Source of the DNA: Oscillospiraceae bacterium
Lineage (GTDB): Bacteria > Bacillota > Clostridia > Oscillospirales > Oscillospiraceae
Direction: 5' to 3'
NCBI GenBank assembly: GCA_910575815.1
Contig: CAJTFN010000017.1
Location: 1 to 64,000, forward strand
DNA: 64,000 bases
Below the pieces are notes generated by a model. That model had not been told where the DNA came from and searched no databases. It worked only from the letters and a program-made list of their open reading frames with translations. Below, piece by piece: positions 59,455 through 64,000 of the stretch. Positions within the stretch are counted from its first letter, which is position 1, and each line of letters begins with the position of its first letter. Both the position numbers and the translations under genes were made by a program.

Positions 59455-59481
59455 AGAGCCGCCTCTTTTTGAGGCGGCTCT
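59455..59481 (-). terminator. Terminator-like hairpin just upstream of the relaxase
   Basis: An 11-bp perfect stem, AGAGCCGCCTC/GAGGCGGCTCT (59455-59465 with 59471-59481), has a 5-base loop and is followed on the minus strand by TATTTTC. It separates the HD-HAD-HD genes from the relaxase and may attenuate relaxase expression. Confidence 0.7.
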
Positions 59482-59492
59482 CAGATGAACCG

Positions 59493-59957
59493 TTATTCCA
59501 TGCCGAACTCTTTGCACAGGTTTTCAAATCTAGCCTTTTCCTTCTCCTTCACGGCTTTGGAGAGGTCATTCATGCAGTGGTGGACCACGTCGGCGTCTTT
59601 GAGCAGTTCCTCCATGGGGCCGTCTGTTGTCAGCTTATCGTCGTGGTGGTAAATGGCGGAGCAGATGACCTCCGTTTCCTCCGGCGAGGTCAGGCCCAGG
59701 CCCTCCAGAATCTCCCTGGCCAGCGCCGCGCCTTGGTGGGCGTGGTCCTCGTAGCTGCCGTTTTTGTAGGCCCAGAGGTCGTGGAGCATCGCCGCCATGG
59801 AGGCAAGCTCCGGGTCCAGCCTTCGCTTTTTCGCCAGCATCGTGGCCGCTAAGGACACGCCGTAGAGGTGGGCCACAGCGCTGGTCCGGGTTTTCGGATC
59901 AGGAATCATCTCCAATTCATAGTTTACGTGGGTCCGCAGATCGCTCAGCCGTCCCAT
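59493..59957 (-). CDS. HD-domain phosphohydrolase (cassette gene 3)
   Basis: 154 residues. HD motif: His in AVAHLYGVSLAA, HD pair in MAAMLHDLWAYKNG, His in DHAHQGAALARE and YHHDDK. HD hydrolases cleave phosphoesters of nucleotides, cyclic nucleotides or (p)ppGpp. ATG 59957 follows GAGGAGGAC, 3 bases after the HAD gene. The last gene before the relaxase. The substrate is unknown. Confidence 0.8.
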   Translation of the reverse strand: MGRLSDLRTHVNYELEMIPDPKTRTSAVAHLYGVSLAATMLAKKRRLDPELASMAAMLHDLWAYKNGSYEDHAHQGAALAREILEGLGLTSPEETEVICSAIYHHDDKLTTDGPMEELLKDADVVHHCMNDLSKAVKEKEKARFENLCKEFGME

Positions 59958-59960
59958 AAT

Positions 59961-60434
59961 TTAGTCCTCCTCTAAAAGCAGTTTCAAAGCCGCCTCCGCC
60001 TGCCTGCGCCGAAGCCCCCGGTTTTCCGGGACCGGGACCCAGCGGGCCCGGACCTCCGGGACAAAGCAGTCGTGGTCGTCCAGAATCACATAGCGTGTGC
60101 CCGGATGCCCCGCCAGCCAGGCCAGGATTTCCTCCCCCTTGTTTCCGCTGGGAAGCCGGGGAGCCGCGTCGACGATGGGCGTCCCGTTCCGGGCGAGGCA
60201 GTCGTATAGGTTCCCGATGAAAGCCCGGCAGAGCGGGTCGTCCACCTCCAGGGCGTCCCGCCAGGAGGAGCAGAGAACGATCTCCGCCCTGGTCCGCCGC
60301 ACCAGCCGGCGCAGCCAAAAGAGGGCCAGCGGGTCAAAAACCTGCCGCTCCAGGGGGAGCCGCAGCAGGGCGCTGAGGTGAGTGCTCAGCGTCGTGCAGA
60401 TCACGCCGTCGATGTCCAGGAACAGGGCTGTCAT
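59961..60434 (-). CDS. HAD-superfamily phosphatase, RNA-repair (SAK) type
   Basis: 157 residues with HAD motif I FLDIDGVICTT at the N-terminus, motif II VLCSSWRDAL and acidic motif YVILDDHDCFV. The compact form with SSWR resembles the HAD domain described in 'Swiss Army Knife' RNA-repair proteins (HAD_SAK). ATG overlaps the upstream HD gene stop by 4 bp. Its place between two HD hydrolases suggests a joint nucleotide or RNA-end processing role. This is inference. Confidence 0.75.
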   Translation of the reverse strand: MTALFLDIDGVICTTLSTHLSALLRLPLERQVFDPLALFWLRRLVRRTRAEIVLCSSWRDALEVDDPLCRAFIGNLYDCLARNGTPIVDAAPRLPSGNKGEEILAWLAGHPGTRYVILDDHDCFVPEVRARWVPVPENRGLRRRQAEAALKLLLEED

Positions 60435-60916
60435 AGGTACATGGCTCGGAGGAGCGCTCGTCCGGTTTCTGTACGAAAAACCCGCTCCAGCGTGTTTTCC
60501 ACGTTCTCCCTGGAGTACCCGCTCTCGTCGACGTTGACGAGATAGTCCGCCTCGATTAGAATTTGATGGTCCGGGCCGTCAATGCCCTGGAGGGTGTGGT
60601 GATGGCCCACCAGCCAAGCGATGCGGTCCACGGCGGATTGGGGGAGGCCGCTGTCTGAGAGGAAGTCCCGGACCAGGGCGGGACCCTCCAACTCCTGATA
60701 CTTTCCGTTTGTATTGCCGTACTTCTCCCGGCAGAGGGGGCAGGCGATGTCGTGGACAATGGCGGCGATTTCCAGAATATCCTGGGATGCCTTGTCCAGG
60801 CCCTCGCACTCGCCGATGGTTTTGGCGAAGGCCCAGACCTTCATAAAATGGTTCACGTCGTGCCGGTTTCCGTTGGAGTACGCTACCATTTTCCGGGCAA
60901 TTTCCGCAGTGGTCAT
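60431..60916 (-). CDS. HD-domain phosphohydrolase (cassette gene 1)
   Basis: 161 residues. His in RHDVNHFMKVWAFAKTIG, HD pair in IAAIVHDIACPLCREKYG, then EGPALVRDFL and GHHHTLQGIDGPDHQILIEAD complete the HD metal site. Different from the second HD protein of the cassette in length and spacing. ATG 60916 follows the mobC stop after 5 bases. GTG 60925 is an alternative. Substrate unknown. Confidence 0.8.
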   Translation of the reverse strand: MTTAEIARKMVAYSNGNRHDVNHFMKVWAFAKTIGECEGLDKASQDILEIAAIVHDIACPLCREKYGNTNGKYQELEGPALVRDFLSDSGLPQSAVDRIAWLVGHHHTLQGIDGPDHQILIEADYLVNVDESGYSRENVENTLERVFRTETGRALLRAMYL

Positions 60917-60921
60917 TGGAG

Positions 60922-61302
60922 TCACTCTCCCTGTACGTTTTGACCATTATATCCCATCCGGCTGCCGGAGGCAAGCGATTCCTTCTGGGCTGCCCGGTAC
61001 ATCAATTCATAGACCTGATCCAGCAGGAACAACCCCCGCCTGGCATCCTCGGCCCTGGCGATCCCAGCATTGACGCTCCGGGCGATTTGATTGATATTCA
61101 CGCCGATTTTATGGACCTCCCAACGGAGGTCCTTGAGTTCCTGGGAGGGCTTTACCGGGAGCGGCATTCTTTCCATGAGGCGGACGAGGTAGGCCCGCTT
61201 GCTGAGGCCGCAGGCGTCGGCCTGTTCCGTCAGCAGCTGATACTGCGCCGGGGTCAACTCTATGTGCAGGTGATGCCGACCCTTTTTATCTGCTTTGCTC
61301 AC
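60922..61302 (-). CDS. mobC: MobC-type relaxosome accessory protein
   Basis: 126 residues: HHLHIELTPAQYQLLTEQADACGLSKRAYLVRLMERMPL, then VHKIGVNINQIARSVNAGIARAEDA, the bacterial MobC pattern. GTG 61302 is chosen for the AAAGGAGGTG 4 bases upstream. Usually directly followed by the relaxase. Here the HD-HAD-HD cassette lies between. It overlaps the PAPS-reductase-like gene end by 17 bp. Confidence 0.82.
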   Translation of the reverse strand: MSKADKKGRHHLHIELTPAQYQLLTEQADACGLSKRAYLVRLMERMPLPVKPSQELKDLRWEVHKIGVNINQIARSVNAGIARAEDARRGLFLLDQVYELMYRAAQKESLASGSRMGYNGQNVQGE

Positions 61303-62222
61303 AGCACCTCCTTTTCTTTTTTGGAGGAACAGCAGAGCGTTCCTCCCGAACCTCTTGCTCGAATACTTTTTCCAAATCGAACACATTGCCATAGGGAATG
61401 CCCTTCCGGCTGAACGGCTTCATGGGCATGGGAATCTGGGCTTGCAGTTCCTTCAGCTTTTCCCAATATTCAGGGAGGAACTGATAAATCGCTTTCAGCT
61501 CTTTTCGGTTCTTATTCTTGCAGCACCAGCAGGAAACCCGATCTAAGAGCCTGTTTAAAATCTCCCCGCGCATGTCTTGGCGGCGTATTTTCCGCCCTGA
61601 CTGCGTTAAAAATCCTTGCCATCCGTCAGGATGCCTGCGGATTTTTGCCTTGCAGGGCAAAAAATCCACTCGCCAATCCATACACGTCGAGATATTAAAC
61701 AGACTCTAAAATGTCATACAGCCGGACACCGTTTTCCTCCCAGAAAAAACCCCGTTCATAGCAGAAGGCCAAACAGTCCGTCTCCGTCATCCCCGCCTCA
61801 GCCAAAGGGGAGCACTTGGGCGGTTCCAGTTTCGCCAGCCGCTCCGGCTCGTCCGCTGCGATGCCCACATAGTGGACCTCCGCATCCAGGGCCACACCAT
61901 CCAGGGAGCGTGTTTTGAGCTTAGTCCCCCAGCGGCAGGGCCCTCCGCACCAGCCGTAACCCAAATGAAAGCCATTCTTTTTGGAGTTCACTGGCCTCTC
62001 CAGCATATTGTATAAAAAAGAGGCGTCCGGCCTCACCTCTGTGAACCGGACGCCTCTCTGCTCCAGGACCGGCCTGATTCGGTCCCGGATATCGTAGATT
62101 GCCTGAAATTCCATTTCCGAGTTGTAAAAAATCACTTCATCCAATGGCATTTTCTTTTCCAGTAATAACAGCAGCATGGCTAGTGAGTCTTTTCCAAAAC
62201 TCACGCTGGCGTAAAATGCCAC
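61286..62222 (-). pseudogene. PAPS-reductase/ATP-sulfurylase-fold enzyme split by a MITE
   Basis: Part 1 (62222 to about 61709) has the PP-loop SVSFGKDSLAMLLLL, YNSEMEFQAIYD, and NGFHLGYGWCGGPCRWGTKLK. Part 2 (about 61543 to 61286) continues RVSCWCCKNKNRKELKAIYQFLPEYWEKLK. The 161-bp repeat element at 61546-61706 separates them and brings a stop (DILESV-stop). Removing it with one TA joins ...YDIL-D-RVSCWCC... in frame. Such proteins are frequent in mobile elements and may be DNA-modifying or sulfur-transfer enzymes. Start GTG 62222 follows GGGAGGTG. Confidence 0.85.
61546..61706. mobile_element. MITE, 161 bp, TA target duplication
   Basis: Terminal inverted repeats GAGCCTGTTTAAAATCTC (left) and GAGTCTGTTTAATATCTC (right, reversed) differ at 2 of 18 positions. 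TA flanks each end (61544-61545 and 61707-61708). No coding capacity. Inside is a hairpin AAAAATCC/GGATTTTT (61608-61615 with 61639-61646) with CATCC/GGATG. TA duplication is typical of IS630/Tc1-mariner elements, which could move it in trans. Confidence 0.85.
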
Positions 62223-62271
62223 CCTGCGTTTGCACCTCCCTTCTCCGGCTCGAAGCCGATAAATTTCCGCA

Positions 62272-62300
62272 TTGACGGCCCAGCGCCCCGATGGTATAAT
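62272..62300 (+). promoter_or_regulatory. Promoter of the YczE-like gene
   Basis: TTGACG (62272-62277), 17-bp spacer, TATAAT (62295-62300), 40 bases before the ATG. Confidence 0.8.
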
Positions 62301-62340
62301 TTCAGCCGTTGTCATCTCTCCGCTGAAAAGAGGCGCGTTT

Positions 62341-62979
62341 ATGATGGAAGCGATTGCGGCAAATTTTACCCGTCCCCGTATGGGACGCAGACTGGCTGTC
62401 CTCACCGTCAGCCTGATTGTGATCGGGGTCTGCGTGGCGGTGTTCAAGACCGTCGGGTTCGGCACGGACCCCTGCTCGACATTTACTCTGGGCGTTTCCG
62501 CCCGGACGGGCATTTCCTTTGGAACCTGTCAACTGGCATTTAACCTGCTGATGTTCCTCCCCGTGATCCGCTTTGACCTCTCCCGCATCGGTATAGGCAC
62601 CGTTGCCAACATGGTGGGCATCGGGTACATGGCGGACTTCACCATGTGGCTGATGGCCCCCCACATTCCGCCGGAGGGCCTGTCCATGGCGGCCAGAATT
62701 GCGCTGTTCACTGTCAGCATGGTGGCGTTTCTGATTGCCGCCGCGTTTTACATGGTGGTGGACCTGGGCGTCGCGCCTTACGACGCGATTCCGCAATTGA
62801 TTGCGGCCCGCACGAACCGACTGAGCGCCCGTGCGATCCGCATGCTGTGGGACATCTCGATTTTGTCCCTTGGTTTCCTGCTGGGGTCCACGGTGGGCCT
62901 TACGACGCTGATCACCGGCTTCTGCCTGGGTCCCGCCATCGCCTTTGTGTCCAGCCGGGTGAGGGGCTGGTTCGAGTAA
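62341..62979 (+). CDS. YczE/YitT-type integral membrane protein
   Basis: 212 residues, about five spans (LAVLTVSLIVIGVCVAVFK, FNLLMFLPVI, MAARIALFTVSMVAFLIAAAFYM ...), with FGTDPCSTFTLGVSARTGISFGTCQ between spans and DLGVAPYDAIPQLIA. This pattern fits the YczE/YyaS family, of unknown transport or regulatory role. ATG 62341 has AGAGG 7 bases upstream and its own consensus promoter. Opposite in direction to the transfer genes, so probably an independent passenger. Confidence 0.78.
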   Translation: MMEAIAANFTRPRMGRRLAVLTVSLIVIGVCVAVFKTVGFGTDPCSTFTLGVSARTGISFGTCQLAFNLLMFLPVIRFDLSRIGIGTVANMVGIGYMADFTMWLMAPHIPPEGLSMAARIALFTVSMVAFLIAAAFYMVVDLGVAPYDAIPQLIAARTNRLSARAIRMLWDISILSLGFLLGSTVGLTTLITGFCLGPAIAFVSSRVRGWFE

Positions 62980-63004
62980 TTCCGGCCTAGGGCCGGGAAC
63001 CATC

Positions 63005-63126
63005 CGCCCGCAGGCGGCATAGGGGTCAGGGGTTTGTCCCCTGCAAGCGCGCAAAATGTACATTTGCGCTATGCTTGCGACCTCGCCGCCTGGGGCGGCG
63101 AGGTCTTGCCCCGCCTCCGGCGGGGC
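63005..63126. other. Cluster of five hairpins, candidate ICE oriT
   Basis: Consecutive perfect or near-perfect stems: CCGCC/GGCGG (63005-63018), CAGGGG/CCCCTG (63027-63043), GCAAGC..GCAAA/TTTGC..GCTTGC (about 63043-63077), CCTCGCCGCC/GGCGGCGAGG (63081-63103) and GCCCCGCC/GGCGGGGC (63108-63126). Located upstream of mobC and the relaxase in transfer direction, past the PAPS and YczE genes. No nic site could be assigned. The stretch 62980-63193 holds no gene. Confidence 0.5.
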
Positions 63127-63193
63127 CGTTTTCAAGCGGAACAGATGATTGGAATGGCCGCAGGCGGCCCTTTTGCTCTCAAAGGGGAACCAA

Positions 63194-63589
63194 TCACCGC
63201 TCCGGCTCCGAGCGTGGCTGCCGGAGCTTCAGATCATAGTGGTCCACCGGCACGTCCCGCAGGTCCAGAGCCGATTTATCCAGTACGTCTGCCGCGTAGC
63301 GGGCGTAATTGTAGCCCTCGCTCTCCACCAAAATGCCGCCCCGATGATTTTTGACGCACACTAAAAGGCAATGATACACGCCGTCAACCTCACGCATCAG
63401 GTTCCTGTTTTCGATAATAAAGGGCATGTCATCCAGCATATGCGTGGAAAAATGCCGGAATTGCTTCTCGGTCAGCTCAACAACCTTGACAACCTCGACG
63501 CGAATGGGCTTGTCCTTTGTTATGTTCTGCAAATCCCGCAGACGATTGGCCTTGAAATGAAAATGGGTATAGATCGTGGATACCGCCAT
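63194..63589 (-). CDS. Mobile-element protein of unknown function (DUF6329-like)
   Basis: 131-residue soluble protein, MAVSTIYTHFHFKANRLRDL ... VVKVVELTEKQFRHFSTHMLDDMPFI ... VYHCLLVCVKNHRGGILVESEGYNYARYAADV. It resembles small conserved proteins found in Clostridia ICEs. The DUF number is given from memory and is tentative. ATG 63589 follows AAAAGGAGG. Confidence 0.6.
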   Translation of the reverse strand: MAVSTIYTHFHFKANRLRDLQNITKDKPIRVEVVKVVELTEKQFRHFSTHMLDDMPFIIENRNLMREVDGVYHCLLVCVKNHRGGILVESEGYNYARYAADVLDKSALDLRDVPVDHYDLKLRQPRSEPER

Positions 63590-63680
63590 CTTATCCTCCT
63601 TTTCCAGAGCGAGGGTGTTACATATAACCCCCTTGGCAGACAGGGCTGGGTGCTAGTACATAACACCCAGCCCCCTGACG

Positions 63681-64000
63681 TTACCGCTCTTTTGATGATT
63701 TGCGCCGCACTTTTTCCGGCGCTTCTTCTTTGAGCCCATATGCGGCAATGTCCTGGATGATCGCATTGGCCTCTGCCTGTACAGCCTCGTTCCCATCCAT
63801 CGCTATGCCGGACACAGCCAGCGCGATCTCCCTGGCGCCGCCGGTTCCTCCTTTTTGAAGCATCCGGGCAAAAACGGCAACCGTACCCTCTCGGGATGTT
63901 TCGTCCGCAAAGTCCTCGGGGATGCACTGCCGGCCCAGGTCATAGATTCGCGCGGCGATGCTGCCAGCCGTGACAGCGGGGAAGTATGGGTTGTCCCACT
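63681..64000 (-). CDS. C-terminal part of a mobile-element protein (cut by window edge)
   Basis: The frame is open to the window end: WDNPYFPAVTAGSIAARIYD ... CIPEDFADETSREGTVAVFARMLQKGG ... IALAVSGIAMDGNEAVQAEANAIIQDI with a Lys/Arg-rich end. This kind of helical tail occurs in large polyvalent or antirestriction-type proteins of Clostridia elements, but too little is visible to assign a family. Confidence 0.5.
   Translation of the reverse strand, partial: WDNPYFPAVTAGSIAARIYDLGRQCIPEDFADETSREGTVAVFARMLQKGGTGGAREIALAVSGIAMDGNEAVQAEANAIIQDIAAYGLKEEAPEKVRRKSSKER

Overview
The window looks like the genome of a high-GC, Gram-positive anaerobe of the Clostridia, most likely an Oscillospiraceae gut commensal of the Flavonifractor / Intestinimonas / Lawsonibacter type. 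This is inferred from strong AGGAGG ribosome sites, an S-layer-homology surface protein, a complete pst-pho operon, a Rrf2 regulator next to cysK, an IscS/IscU/MnmA cluster and Clostridia-type conjugation genes. No rRNA, tRNA or CRISPR array was found.

Layout. 0-4 kb: an IS4-type transposase tail, a repeat-rich non-coding stretch, an SLH protein with a structured leader, and a low-GC unknown gene followed by a 17-residue basic peptide. 4.1-10.4 kb: a GLUG-repeat surface protein translationally coupled to an MMPL/RND-type membrane protein, with a divergent XRE regulator. 10.5-11.1 kb: a decayed ftsH remnant. 11.3-17.7 kb: the phosphate operon pstSCAB-phoU-phoB-phoR behind a likely Pho box. 17.7-20.6 kb: remnant of a mobilizable element (hairpin cluster, mobC, zinc-ribbon protein, large serine recombinase that has lost its catalytic domain). 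20.6-28.5 kb: a serine-recombinase triplet, a small resolvase, a 49-residue protein, a DinG-type helicase and a sigma factor, typical of one end of an integrative conjugative element (ICE). 29.7-44.6 kb: metabolic genes, mostly sulfur-related. These are a seven-gene operon around metN-metI-metQ preceded by a Met-rich leader peptide and terminator, cysK with a divergent Rrf2 gene, and iscS-iscU-mnmA with a C39-like protein, a DAACS symporter and a hydrolase. 44.8-48.6 kb: a decay zone with truncated or frameshifted kinase, DUF4143 ATPase, resolvase and repA. 48.7-64 kb: the ICE transfer module (NlpC/P60 protein, VirB4, PrgI, VirB6-like, Maff2-like, truncated VirD4, PcfB, relaxase, an HD-HAD-HD phosphohydrolase cassette, MobC), then a PAPS-reductase-like gene split by a MITE, a YczE-type membrane protein and a hairpin cluster.

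How the parts fit. The recombinase triplet sits where a homologous large recombinase gene breaks off, so one element appears to have inserted into an older one. If the ICE runs from about 20.6 kb past the right edge, the sulfur/methionine genes are its cargo. If not, two element fragments flank a host segment. The sequence alone does not decide this. The coupling protein lacks its ATPase half and repA is broken, so the element is probably not self-transmissible as it stands.

The observations I rate highest are: (1) a Met-rich leader peptide with terminator upstream of the methionine-type transporter operon; (2) a family of small hairpin elements with covarying stems scattered in the transfer region, partly inside genes; (3) three transfer genes whose expected start codon reads ATC or ATA instead of ATG; (4) a TA-flanked MITE whose removal restores a reading frame; (5) an HD-HAD-HD cassette between mobC and the relaxase.
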